This document shows positions 32,116 through 40,108 of a stretch of 64,000 bases of DNA, piece after piece. The notes under the pieces are model-generated. The model was not told where the DNA came from and searched no databases. It saw nothing but the letters and a program-made list of their open reading frames with translations. The stretch's first letter is position 1, and every line of letters starts with the position of its first letter. Source of the DNA: an uncultured Lachnospiraceae bacterium (lineage in GTDB: Bacteria; Bacillota; Clostridia; Lachnospirales; Lachnospiraceae). The translations under genes and the position numbers were made by a program. The DNA is taken from contig CAJTUC010000012.1 in NCBI GenBank assembly GCA_910579395.1, positions 36,941 through 100,940 of the forward strand, given 5' to 3'.

Positions 32116-32757
32116 TTAATTGAGCATCGAATAACCAAACGAATTGGCAAAAGCATCTATCGGCTTCTTATCCTTACATAAAGCACATTCCTCCGAATTA
32201 AAGGTCTTGTAATCCGGGATATCCGCAATGCTGAATAAGTAATTGATCGGGATTCCCATAACGCTGTTCGCAGCGCTGAACACCGCGCTGACACCGCTTA
32301 TGGATGCGCCGTAATAAGTAAGTGTCTGAACCGCTTTTGTAACCGTCCGCCCCGTCGTAGCAGTTGCCAGAAGAAGCAGAATATTCTTATCCTTGATCAT
32401 GGGCAGATAATTATCACGGAACAGCATCTGTCCGGAAGAAGAATACTCCGGTGTTATAATATAAATCGTCTGATGGGCATTTCTGGAATAAATGCCGGCT
32501 CTCGTCAGTTCCTCCGCCAAAAATGCACCGATGATATCACAGCCATCAATACATACAATCGTATCTACTACCATGGATGCCACGATCTGCCTGCTCAGTT
32601 CTTTTGCCGTCAGGGATGCTTCGCTCAGACGCGTTTTCAACGTCGTCATATCCAAAAAGTAATTGATATGGGAACTCGGCGTTACAAAATGTCCGGGGAT
32701 TGCTTTTAACTCAATATTCGGGTGATGCTTAGAAGTAATCTTGATCATTTCCTGCAT
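32116..32757 (-). CDS. Phosphoribosyltransferase-like protein (orotate PRTase fold)
   Basis: 213 residues. The type I phosphoribosyltransferase fold is suggested by VDTIVCIDGCDIIGAFLAEELTRAG (PRPP-side loop), a flexible region, and ILLLLATATTGRTVTKAVQTLTYYGASISG. In that last stretch LATATTGRT stands where the canonical DDxxxTGxT motif would be. Loss of both aspartates is unusual and makes catalysis uncertain; the same substitution is, as far as I recall, typical of this clostridial subfamily. A CxxC (EECALCKD) is near the C-terminus. AAGGAGG seven bases before the ATG fixes the start. It is monocistronic. Confidence 0.7.
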   Translation of the reverse strand: MQEMIKITSKHHPNIELKAIPGHFVTPSSHINYFLDMTTLKTRLSEASLTAKELSRQIVASMVVDTIVCIDGCDIIGAFLAEELTRAGIYSRNAHQTIYIITPEYSSSGQMLFRDNYLPMIKDKNILLLLATATTGRTVTKAVQTLTYYGASISGVSAVFSAANSVMGIPINYLFSIADIPDYKTFNSEECALCKDKKPIDAFANSFGYSMLN

Positions 32758-32825
32758 ATGCGTACCTCCTTCTCGTGACACAATGATAATCTGTCAGAAC
32801 CGTTTCCCGGTTCTCTGATATTCTT

Positions 32826-32854
32826 ATTATACCGTCAACGAAGTCATTACGCAA
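32826..32854 (-). promoter_or_regulatory. Sigma-A promoter of the phosphoribosyltransferase gene
   Basis: TTGCGT (32849-32854) and TATAAT (32826-32831) with a 17-bp spacer on the minus strand. The 5' leader that follows contains a hairpin AGAACCG-GGAAA-CGGTTCT before the ribosome-binding site. Confidence 0.65.
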
Positions 32855-32943
32855 TCGTTTCCCCAAATCTTTTCTTTTTCTCTCTGTTATAATTCGACGG
32901 GTCCCCGGGCCGGCCGACTTGAGTTCTTTGACCAGACAAGTCT

Positions 32944-33120
32944 CTATTTCCCCCGCGGCATAACTGCCTTCCCAAAGCGCTGTTCCTTACAGTTCCGACA
33001 GAGCAGGAGCATGATGACCGCGCAAATGATACCGCCGCCCTTCACAATACAAAAAATACCCGCTAAAAACAACAATACGGACACAAAAGCCGCCCTGGAA
33101 ACTTCATAAGATATTCTCAT
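32944..33120 (-). CDS. Small two-helix membrane protein coupled to the alpha-galactosidase gene
   Basis: 58 residues starting MRISYEVSRAAFVSVLLFLA. Two hydrophobic helices (about 11-26 and 29-41) are separated by KGGG and followed by a basic tail with two cysteines (CRNCKEQRFGK). The ATG overlaps the stop codon of the GH27 gene (ATGA), the commonest coupling arrangement in this window, and no other gene claims the space. No family is recognised. A role with the glycosidase is only a guess from position. Confidence 0.55.
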   Translation of the reverse strand: MRISYEVSRAAFVSVLLFLAGIFCIVKGGGIICAVIMLLLCRNCKEQRFGKAVMPRGK

Positions 33121-34478
33121 TGACCCACCCGGTAAACCTTTACGCCATGAGCCGGTACCGCTGCCTCAATTTTACCGGATACCGTGCGGCTCTCTTCTTT
33201 TGTCCAGAGTTCATACAATGTCTTTTCCGATTCCGCGCCCTCTGCGCCGCTTCTGCCTGCGTTCTCGTCTATTCCGGCACCGTCATCTGAGCCCCTCGCT
33301 CCCGTCAGTTCATTGAGTGTCACGGAAAGCACAGCGTCGGTATCGCTGATATTAAAAAGCGCGACACACAGCCTGCCGGACTCGGTATCCTCATTTTTCC
33401 AGATAACCTGTTCTTCGCTCCGCATGATCTGCATTCCATGGCAGGTCCGGCCCATGCAGGATAGCAATTCCCGATTTGTCAGAAGCGACAGTGTCCACTC
33501 ATCCAGCAATGTCAGTTCCGCACCGATCATGAGCGGGGAGCGGAACATACACCAGAGCGTCATCATCGTCCTCTGTTCTTCTTTTGTAAAACGTGTCTCC
33601 CACTCCTGCCCGAAGCCTTTGCCCAACTTTCCGACTGGCAGCATATCACAGTCCGGGAAACAGCCGGCCCGCACATGGTCCTGCCACAGCTCACAGCGGG
33701 CAAACATCGCCTTTAACAGGCTCCAGTCATCCCAGAAATCATCGGTAATCCGCCACATATTAGCATATTTACAGTATTCCCATGCACGGTCAATATGCGC
33801 CGGTCCGGGAGAAAGGCTGAGCACAATGGGGCGGCCGCATTTTTCAATGGCACGGTGCAGCATTCTCGTCTCTTCCCATCCAAGGAACGGTTCTTCACGA
33901 TACAATCTGCTGTCACAAATATCGTCGCATTTGATATAATCCACGCCCCAATCCGCATACATGGAAAGTAAGGAATCATAATATGCCTGCCCGTCCTTCG
34001 TATCCCGCACGCCATACATATCCGGATTCCAGATACAAATAGAGGAAGGGTCCGCGATACGGTTCGCCGTTTCCCCGGCGCCGATAACAGGGCAGTTTTC
34101 ATGAGCAGCCTTCCGTGGAATCCCGCGCATGATATGAATACCGAATTTCAGTCCAAGATTATGTACATATTCCGCCAATGACGCAAAACCTTTTCCGTCT
34201 GCCGACGAGGGAAACCGTGCGGGGCTCGGCTGCAGCCTGCCGTAGGCGTCCATTTCGACATCGCCGAACGGTATATACTGGAATCTGTCCCGTATCGTTC
34301 CGGCATCGTTGGAGTACCATTCGATATCCACCACCACATATTCCCATCCGAATTCCTTCAAATGCGCCGCCATGAAATCCGCATTGGCTTTTACCTGTGC
34401 TTCATTGACAGTTGTGTCATAATAATCATAACTGTTCCACCCCATCGGCGGAGTCAGTGCAAAATTGTTCTTGTCCAT
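33117..34478 (-). CDS. GH27 alpha-galactosidase, intracellular
   Basis: 453 residues; hydrolyses terminal alpha-galactosides such as melibiose and raffinose-type sugars. TPPMGWNSYDYYDTTVNE is the GH27 opening, with VVDIEWY following. The nucleophile lies in VDYIKCDDICDSR and the acid/base in MWRITDDFWDDW. The C-terminal beta domain has an acidic low-complexity insert (ARGSDDGAGIDENAGRSGAE). No signal peptide is present. AGGAGG sits seven bases before the ATG. The gene is followed, overlapping by two bases, by a small membrane protein. Confidence 0.92.
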   Translation of the reverse strand: MDKNNFALTPPMGWNSYDYYDTTVNEAQVKANADFMAAHLKEFGWEYVVVDIEWYSNDAGTIRDRFQYIPFGDVEMDAYGRLQPSPARFPSSADGKGFASLAEYVHNLGLKFGIHIMRGIPRKAAHENCPVIGAGETANRIADPSSICIWNPDMYGVRDTKDGQAYYDSLLSMYADWGVDYIKCDDICDSRLYREEPFLGWEETRMLHRAIEKCGRPIVLSLSPGPAHIDRAWEYCKYANMWRITDDFWDDWSLLKAMFARCELWQDHVRAGCFPDCDMLPVGKLGKGFGQEWETRFTKEEQRTMMTLWCMFRSPLMIGAELTLLDEWTLSLLTNRELLSCMGRTCHGMQIMRSEEQVIWKNEDTESGRLCVALFNISDTDAVLSVTLNELTGARGSDDGAGIDENAGRSGAEGAESEKTLYELWTKEESRTVSGKIEAAVPAHGVKVYRVGQ

Positions 34479-34609
34479 TGAAAATCCTCCTGCACACTCT
34501 TACATACCACTTCATTTTAAATATCCCACACCTCATGGAGAATGACTCGCAGAAACATTCTGTAAGGCGAACCTGTTTGTCCTGTGAGAAAACTCCGCCG
34601 CGCGGACCG

Positions 34610-34664
34610 TAGAAGTTCTTAACGTCTCGTCCCATGGCGAGACGTCTATAGAAGTTCTTCTCAC
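34610..34664. repeat. Hairpin flanked by short direct repeats, upstream of the alpha-galactosidase
   Basis: TAGAAGTTCTT occurs at 34610-34620 and again at 34649-34659. Between them ACGTCTCG (34622-34629) and CGAGACGT (34638-34645) form a perfect 8-bp stem around CCATGG. It lies just after the LRR lipoprotein gene and may end that transcript or control the next gene. No U-run is present. Confidence 0.5.
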
Positions 34665-34668
34665 GCTT

Positions 34669-36243
34669 TTAGTGGGCATAACGCCCCGAAAACTCCATGA
34701 CCAATCCGGTCAAACAGGTATCTTCATAGAGCGTACCCGGATACACTTCCTCGATTTCAAAGCACACCTCCAGCATTCCTTTGTTGAGCACGATAATATC
34801 ATTCTCCGGCAGAAGGAAATACTGCGGAAGCATGGTATCCTCCAATTCCAGATAAGCATACAGCCGTCCCTCAACGTACATGGCCAGCCTTTTGATGCGC
34901 CCGTTTTCCTCCCATGTCTTCTGATTCTTCGCGCAGCCGTTCACAATACAGACTTCCGTATAGCTGTATATGCCGTTCTGTATTGGCTCCCGGTTATCCC
35001 AGGTAATCATCTCCCAAGGGTTATCGACCATGGAAGTATAACTCTGACGATAGGTAATACGCTCTCCGATACCCGGTCCTTCCACGCCCTCCGCCCAGGC
35101 TGCTTCCCGGTTCTGCCGCAGTATATTTTCCGCAGCATATCTTCCGTCTGCGGAAGCAAGCTCAGACGACGCCCTGGCCTCCTGCTCAAAACCAAGACAG
35201 CCGCACCAGCTCGAACACCCGCTCCACTGCCAGTCGGCATAACCGAAATTCGGCGCATTCACATCTTCTTCCCAGCTGCACCACTGGTCTTTCTCATAAT
35301 CTCCGTCATCCCCATAAAAAAAATTCCGTACCTCCGGCTCCAGCACAAGCGGCTCGTTATGATAATTGATGACCGGCTCTCTGGAAACAAGAACCGCCAT
35401 CGTCTCTAAACCGTTCGCCTCCGCATAGGGAAGTACCGCATTTATTTTTTCTTCCTGTCCCGTTCCGTAACATAACAGAAACTGCGAAGCACAGCCCTCA
35501 AATACTTCTTTTTCCATCTTCGATTCCACATTCGGAATCAGCGCCGTCCATAATAACGGATTTTCTGCAAAAGCCCGTTCCCCGATCATCAGTGGGTTAT
35601 CGGGAAAAGCAACTCTGGAAAGATGACAGTTCTCGAAAGCCCGAGCACCGATATACTCCAGATTCTCTGAAAATATGACTTCCCGAAGTCCGCTGTTTTG
35701 AAAGGCGCCTTCCCCGATACTTTTCACCGTATCCGAAAAAATCACACCGTATATCTGTTCATCCGCAAAAGCATCCTCTGCGATTTTTCTTACCGGTATC
35801 CCGTTTATGTCGGACGGAATCAGCATAACCCACTCGCTTCCGTAACTGTATTTGTCTCTGGCTTTCTCTCGGATTTTCTCCATATACACCCAGAAATCGT
35901 CCCTGTATTCCTCGGCAATTCCGGTAATCACCAGATAAGTTTCATCCCACCAATAAACAGCATCTATCTCGTATGTAAAAAGCTGCTCCAGAAGAGGCGT
36001 TTCTGTTTCGGCTCCGATATCTTCTATTCCTACCGCCGCATCCGCTGTTTCGGCTGCCGTTCTGTCCTCCGATTCCTGCTGCCCGGCGTCCCCGCTCTGC
36101 TCTTCCAACGCCCATTCAGTCACTACCGGCACAAGTGCCTGCACATGCTCCTCTTCTTCCGACCCGCAGCCGGCACACAAAACGGCACAGACCGCACACA
36201 GCAGCGTGCAGCGCATAAAAAAATCCGCCTTTTTCTGTTTCAT
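34669..36243 (-). CDS. BspA-type leucine-rich repeat lipoprotein with a discoidin-like domain
   Basis: About 524 residues. A short basic N-terminus and hydrophobic stretch end in a lipobox, LCAGCG (cysteine about 26), so the mature protein is lipid-anchored outside the membrane. After an acidic, Ala/Glu-rich spacer come BspA-like LRR units (VRKIAEDAFADEQIYGVIFSDTVKSIGEGAF and following). The next part has a NxxDxxxxTAWVEG-like segment, ENILRQNREAAWAEGVEGPGIGE, seen in discoidin-like binding modules. The start is the ATG after GGGGAATTGCC; a longer frame upstream runs through the promoter. The role is probably surface binding, but no ligand is known. Confidence 0.78.
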   Translation of the reverse strand: MKQKKADFFMRCTLLCAVCAVLCAGCGSEEEEHVQALVPVVTEWALEEQSGDAGQQESEDRTAAETADAAVGIEDIGAETETPLLEQLFTYEIDAVYWWDETYLVITGIAEEYRDDFWVYMEKIREKARDKYSYGSEWVMLIPSDINGIPVRKIAEDAFADEQIYGVIFSDTVKSIGEGAFQNSGLREVIFSENLEYIGARAFENCHLSRVAFPDNPLMIGERAFAENPLLWTALIPNVESKMEKEVFEGCASQFLLCYGTGQEEKINAVLPYAEANGLETMAVLVSREPVINYHNEPLVLEPEVRNFFYGDDGDYEKDQWCSWEEDVNAPNFGYADWQWSGCSSWCGCLGFEQEARASSELASADGRYAAENILRQNREAAWAEGVEGPGIGERITYRQSYTSMVDNPWEMITWDNREPIQNGIYSYTEVCIVNGCAKNQKTWEENGRIKRLAMYVEGRLYAYLELEDTMLPQYFLLPENDIIVLNKGMLEVCFEIEEVYPGTLYEDTCLTGLVMEFSGRYAH

Positions 36244-36303
36244 GGCAATTCCCCGCTTTCCATGTATAAAAGACATTCCCCGCAAAACCTTAAAAGTATA
36301 AAA

Positions 36304-36333
36304 ATTATAACACGGTATTTCCGTGATATACAA
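36304..36333 (-). promoter_or_regulatory. Promoter of the LRR lipoprotein with a palindrome filling the spacer
   Basis: TTGTAT (36328-36333) and TATAAT (36304-36309) are 18 bp apart. The 15-bp palindrome CACGGAAATACCGTG (36311-36325) lies wholly between them, the classic position for a repressor that blocks the polymerase. Confidence 0.65.
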
Positions 36334-36422
36334 GGAACATTCCGCTTTCTGTCCAATTTTCTGTTTACTTTTTCACAAAAGCTTTTCTGCCATCTGCGAT
36401 TACAGCAATTTCCTATCACACG

Positions 36423-36450
36423 AAAAAGCGCAGGCTCTGCAGTCTGCGCT
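36423..36450 (-). terminator. Terminator directly after spoVAC
   Basis: AGCGCAG pairs with CTGCGCT on the minus strand, followed by TTTTT. It begins ten bases after the spoVAC stop and shows that no spoVAD or spoVAE is transcribed with it. Confidence 0.8.
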
Positions 36451-36459
36451 CTGCTTTTC

Positions 36460-36951
36460 TCACATAATCCCCATCAGTTTCATAATCCAGTAAATCATGC
36501 CAAGCACCCAGCTCGTAAAAATTCCATACAGGATCACCGGCCCGGCAATCGTAAAAATCTTACAGCCAATACCGAATACCTGGCCTTCCTTCTGATACTC
36601 TATCGCCGGAGCGGACACGGAATTGGCAAAACCGGTGATTGGCACAAGCGCACCCGCACCGCCCCATTCCACCAGTTTCGGATAGATATTAAAACCGGTC
36701 AGCAGCACGCTCAATAACACCAGCAGCATAGAACACCACGCCCCTGCCGTGTCTTTATCCAGCCCGGCACTGTTCGTCGCATAATTTAAAATAACCTGTC
36801 CGATACAGCAGATAATGCCTCCTACGAGGAACGCCTTTACCATCTGCAGGAAAAGATTGTGTGTAGGCGTTATGCTTTTCACCTGCTCCTGATACTGCTG
36901 CTCTTTGGCCGCTTTTGTATTCTGTTCCGTACTCATATTTTCCTGTTCCAT
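36460..36951 (-). CDS. spoVAC: Stage V sporulation protein AC
   Basis: 163 residues. A hydrophilic N-terminus of about 35 residues precedes four or five helices with the SpoVAC signatures FLQMVKAFLVGGIICCIGQVIL, EWGGAGALVPITGFANSVSAPAIEYQKEG and FGIGCKIFTIAGPVILYGI. Known role: part of the spore inner-membrane channel for dipicolinic acid. The length and the NSVSAPAxExxxEG motif separate it from the shorter SpoVAE. AAGGGAG precedes the ATG. It is the last gene of the unit. Confidence 0.92.
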   Translation of the reverse strand: MEQENMSTEQNTKAAKEQQYQEQVKSITPTHNLFLQMVKAFLVGGIICCIGQVILNYATNSAGLDKDTAGAWCSMLLVLLSVLLTGFNIYPKLVEWGGAGALVPITGFANSVSAPAIEYQKEGQVFGIGCKIFTIAGPVILYGIFTSWVLGMIYWIMKLMGIM

Positions 36952-37006
36952 TTTCTATTCTCCCTTCTCTTTTAATTTTCCTGCCAACAGAAAGAATGCC
37001 CTTCTA

Positions 37007-37501
37007 CTAACCATATAAATAAACCGCCTGCGTAAAATAAATCAAACTGCCCGCCAGCTTTCCGAGCGCAACGGCAAGAATCGCCAGGCCAAGTCCATGC
37101 CGAAATCCAATCCGTCGTGCAAAAATCGGAATCGTATTCAGCATTTCCGCAATCGCCAATGCCAGACAGCCTACAAAAATTCCGGAAAAGATGCCGAACA
37201 AAATCAGCAGAACATTTCCTATGGCATGCCAAACTGCCTCCGTTTCTCCCTTTCCGAACAGCTGATTGGAGATCACCCACTCTCCGAGTTTTCCAAAATC
37301 ACTGAAAACACTGAAAAAATCACCCGCCAGTGTCCCCAGAACAACCATTTCTTCCAATGCAAATATATGTCTTGCAATGTGCATTTTTCCCGCAAATCTC
37401 GGTATCAGTCCGACGGAAATCAAAACCGTAAATACGCCGCCCGATACGATAAATCCTGCACTTGCGCCGAGCAGTGCCAAAAAAATCTGTCTAATGAACA
37501 T
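37007..37501 (-). CDS. spoVAB: Stage V sporulation protein AB
   Basis: 164 residues with about five helices and the SpoVAB features GASAGFIVSGGVFTVLISVGLIPRFAGKM and GIFSGIFVGCLALAIAEMLNTIPIFARR. It is a membrane protein of the forespore SpoVA system. The start codon overlaps the end of spoVAA by 11 bases, with GGAAGGG ahead, which fixes it; a longer frame would run deep into spoVAA. Confidence 0.9.
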   Translation of the reverse strand: MFIRQIFLALLGASAGFIVSGGVFTVLISVGLIPRFAGKMHIARHIFALEEMVVLGTLAGDFFSVFSDFGKLGEWVISNQLFGKGETEAVWHAIGNVLLILFGIFSGIFVGCLALAIAEMLNTIPIFARRIGFRHGLGLAILAVALGKLAGSLIYFTQAVYLYG

Positions 37502-38126
37502 CCAACATTTTCCCTTCCCTGTCCGCAGTCTCAATAAGTGCCTTATTGACATCCGTTTCATAAACGCGCATTTCCACCTCGATCGGTGTCGGATCTTTGG
37601 TGATACGCCTTCCACCAATATGATTAAAAAATGTGATAATGCCGACGGCCAGCCCGATCGAATAGCTGAGTTCCAATATGCTGTAACCATCGCTCGACTG
37701 TCCCATGACCATCTCATAAACTTTTGTAAATACTTCATTGATACCAATATCATTATGAAATGCCATGATCGTAAACGCAGTTCCGAAGAAACTGATCAGA
37801 GATACAAAAACGATCTTGATCATCTGCACGGGCCCCTTATGCTTGTCCACATTAATCTTTTCCACCAGCACATCGATCTCTCCCAAATTTTCCACCGTTA
37901 CATTCGGAAAAGTCTTTTCGATTTCTGCAATCACCTTTAAAATGCTGATGACCTGCCTTTTGGGCTCTTCCTCTTTAAAATGATGAAGCTTAATCGTTTT
38001 GACCTTCGCCAGAATATGTTTGTCACTGCACGTCATTTTTCCAATATCTTTAACATAGACATCCTCCGACTGCAATTCCACATTCTGCTCCGCTTTTAAA
38101 TATAAGGTCACGTTATTAGTTGACAT
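37491..38126 (-). CDS. spoVAA: Stage V sporulation protein AA
   Basis: 211 residues. A soluble N-terminal domain (VTLYLKAEQNVELQSEDVYVKDIGKMTC) is followed by VENLGEIDVLVEK and two helices (about 120-140 and 160-180, LSYSIGLAVGIITFFNHIGG). This matches SpoVAA. AAAAGGGGAATTGTT gives the start. Transcription is expected in the forespore from a sigma-G-like promoter 44 bp upstream. Confidence 0.9.
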   Translation of the reverse strand: MSTNNVTLYLKAEQNVELQSEDVYVKDIGKMTCSDKHILAKVKTIKLHHFKEEEPKRQVISILKVIAEIEKTFPNVTVENLGEIDVLVEKINVDKHKGPVQMIKIVFVSLISFFGTAFTIMAFHNDIGINEVFTKVYEMVMGQSSDGYSILELSYSIGLAVGIITFFNHIGGRRITKDPTPIEVEMRVYETDVNKALIETADREGKMLDVH

Positions 38127-38162
38127 AACAATTCCCCTTTTGGTGTTTTCCGCTTTAATCAA

Positions 38163-38192
38163 TTGACTATATTATTCATCTTATGGTATAAT
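38163..38192 (+). promoter_or_regulatory. Sigma-A promoter of the GNAT gene at 38259
   Basis: TTGACT (38163-38168) and TATAAT (38187-38192) with an 18-bp spacer. It overlaps the divergent sigma-G-like promoter of spoVA base for base. Confidence 0.6.
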
Positions 38193-38200
38193 TTTATGCA
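38170..38200 (-). promoter_or_regulatory. Sigma-G-like promoter of spoVAA-AB-AC
   Basis: On the minus strand TGCATA (38195-38200) and AATAATA (38170-38176) are 18 bp apart. The sigma-G consensus is TGHATA-N18-CATHHTA, so all -35 positions and six of seven -10 positions match. Confidence 0.65.
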
Positions 38201-38258
38201 CAAAAAAGAAGTGTTCAGGCCGAAAAAGCACAGAAAAGAAAAAAGGAGCCTTATTGCA

Positions 38259-38789
38259 ATGATACAATATCGCACTCTATCAGCAGAAGAAATCTGCCCG
38301 GAATTATTTCAAAATTTTATCCGCCATCAGGTCGTTACAAAATGCTGGAGGAAAGAAAATGATAAATGGCTCATTAATGACGCTCCCTTCATCGATGACT
38401 GGAACGAAAAAGACTACCAGTTTCTGGTTTCCTGTTTGAAAAATACTGTTTTGACAGGCGGCCTTGTACATGCTGCTTTTTACCAGAATATGCTTAAAGG
38501 ATTTGTTTCCGTTGAACTTAGCCTGTTTGGCGGCGAACATCGCTACATGGATTTATCCAGCATCCACGTTTCAGAAGATATGCGGGGCACGGGAATCGGT
38601 AAGACGCTTTTTCAGACCGCCAAAAAATGGGCAAAGGAAAAAGGTGCAGGAAAACTCTACATTTCCGCACATTCGGCCGTTGAAAGCCAGGCCTTTTACC
38701 GGAAAATGGGATGCGTCGAAGCACAGCTCTATCATTCAAAACACGTCGAGGCAGAACCATACGACTGCCAGTTGGAGTGCAAGGTGTAA
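38259..38789 (+). CDS. GNAT family N-acetyltransferase
   Basis: 176 residues. After a variable N-terminal half the acetyl-CoA-binding core is clear: YMDLSSIHVSEDMRGTGIGKTLFQTAKKWAKEKGAGKLYISAHSAVESQAFYRKMGCVEA. It has the RGxGxG-type loop (RGTGIG) and the usual tyrosine region (AFYRKMG). AAGGAG ten bases before the ATG sets the start. It is transcribed away from spoVA. The substrate is unknown. Confidence 0.9.
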   Translation: MIQYRTLSAEEICPELFQNFIRHQVVTKCWRKENDKWLINDAPFIDDWNEKDYQFLVSCLKNTVLTGGLVHAAFYQNMLKGFVSVELSLFGGEHRYMDLSSIHVSEDMRGTGIGKTLFQTAKKWAKEKGAGKLYISAHSAVESQAFYRKMGCVEAQLYHSKHVEAEPYDCQLECKV

Positions 38790-39046
38790 TATTGCACAAT
38801 ACTATACCTTGTTCCCAATTCCCATGTATTATCATTTTATTTACTATATCTTGATTTTTATTTCAAGGTATCGAAATTCCGTACATCCTTTTTCTACACC
38901 TTCTAAATAACAAACCGTTTGCATTCTGTTTTTGTTTATGCTATAAATATCTCACTATCCAAGTTTGACAGGGTATTTCTACAATTCCATGTAATCTGAT
39001 AACGCTCTTATAATTCTAACATTCTAACCAAAGAAAGGACACATCT

Positions 39047-40075
39047 ATGGACAATCTCAGCAAAACGCAAAATTTATCCCCCGGCAGCACTTCCCATGCC
39101 GACTGCTCCATCGGCAATCTGTGGCATACTGCCACCGGACCGCTCGCCTTTCCTATGACCAACGATTATATGTTCCGTTCCCTTCTGCAATGCAATAGCA
39201 GTGTATTAAAAGGTCTGGTCTGTGCTTTACTGCACCTGAATGCCAGAGATATTCATTCCGCAGACATACTCAATCCTATCGAACTCGGAAAAGCAATCAA
39301 CGATAAGACTTTTATTCTGGATATCAAAGTCCTTTTTAACGACAATACTATTGTTCAGCTGGAAATGCAGGTCATCAACCAGTACAACTGGACTGACCGC
39401 TCCCTCAGCTATCTTTGCCGTTCTTTTGATCAGCTTACGCGCGGAAAAGCCTACCAGACCGTCAAACCTGTCATTCAAATCGGCATCCTCGACTTCACCC
39501 TATTTCCGGAATCTCCGGAATTTTATGCAACTTATCAATTATTAAATGTCAAAAAATATACAATTTATAGTGACAAACTGCGTCTGTCTGTGTTAGACTT
39601 AACACAAATGGAACTTGCAACGGAAGAAGACCGGCTCTATCAGATTGACGACTGGGCTGCCTTCTTCAAAACTACAACATGGGAGGATTTAAAAATGCTT
39701 GCCGAAAAAAATTCTTACATTGCAGAAGCTGCTGCTACCCTTTACGAACTCAGCCAAGACGAAAAAATCCGGCTCCAATGTGAAGCCAGAGAAGATTATT
39801 ACCGCCACCAGGCCAGCATACAGTATGAGATGGACCGGCGGGACGCAATACTGAAAGAACAGAATGCAAAAATTGAAGAAAGAAACGTTAAAATTGAAGA
39901 ACAAAACTCCAAGATCAAAGAGCGAAACGCTAAAATCGAAGAACAGGACGCCAAAATCGAAGAACAGGACGTCAAAATCGAAGAACTAACAAGAATGAAT
40001 CAAACCCTAATCTCCGAAAAAGAAGCATGGATCATCGAAAGGGAACAGCTGCTTGCCCAGATAAAAAGGAAATGA
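39047..40075 (+). CDS. Rpn-family PD-(D/E)XK nuclease (recombination-promoting, transposase-like)
   Basis: 342 residues. After a short leader the family opening reads FPMTNDYMFRSLLQC. The nuclease core follows: NPIELGKAINDKTFILDIKVLFNDNTIVQLEMQV, where D (ILDIKV) and E-x-Q (QLEMQV) take the PD-(D/E)XK positions. Then come WTDRSLSYLCRSFDQL and the C-terminal helper region. The last 80 residues are a coiled coil made of heptads encoded by a 21-bp tandem repeat. Rpn proteins are known as DNA nucleases that raise recombination and vary at their C-termini. It has its own leader of 257 bp in which I see only a doubtful promoter. Confidence 0.88.
   Translation: MDNLSKTQNLSPGSTSHADCSIGNLWHTATGPLAFPMTNDYMFRSLLQCNSSVLKGLVCALLHLNARDIHSADILNPIELGKAINDKTFILDIKVLFNDNTIVQLEMQVINQYNWTDRSLSYLCRSFDQLTRGKAYQTVKPVIQIGILDFTLFPESPEFYATYQLLNVKKYTIYSDKLRLSVLDLTQMELATEEDRLYQIDDWAAFFKTTTWEDLKMLAEKNSYIAEAAATLYELSQDEKIRLQCEAREDYYRHQASIQYEMDRRDAILKEQNAKIEERNVKIEEQNSKIKERNAKIEEQDAKIEEQDVKIEELTRMNQTLISEKEAWIIEREQLLAQIKRK
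39863..39988 (+). repeat. Six 21-bp coding repeats (heptads) in the Rpn-like gene
   Basis: The units encode NAKIEER, NVKIEEQ, NSKIKER, NAKIEEQ, DAKIEEQ and DVKIEEL. The last three are nearly identical at the base level. Copy-number change would keep the frame and lengthen or shorten the coiled coil by two helical turns. Confidence 0.88.
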
Positions 40076-40108
40076 AAATTTTCTCTATCGAGCCATTCTT
40101 CATAACCC

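Noticed and set aside
34426..34635. A 69-codon minus-strand frame upstream of the alpha-galactosidase.
   Set aside because: It covers the hairpin with direct repeats and the ribosome site of the next gene, and its composition is not protein-like.
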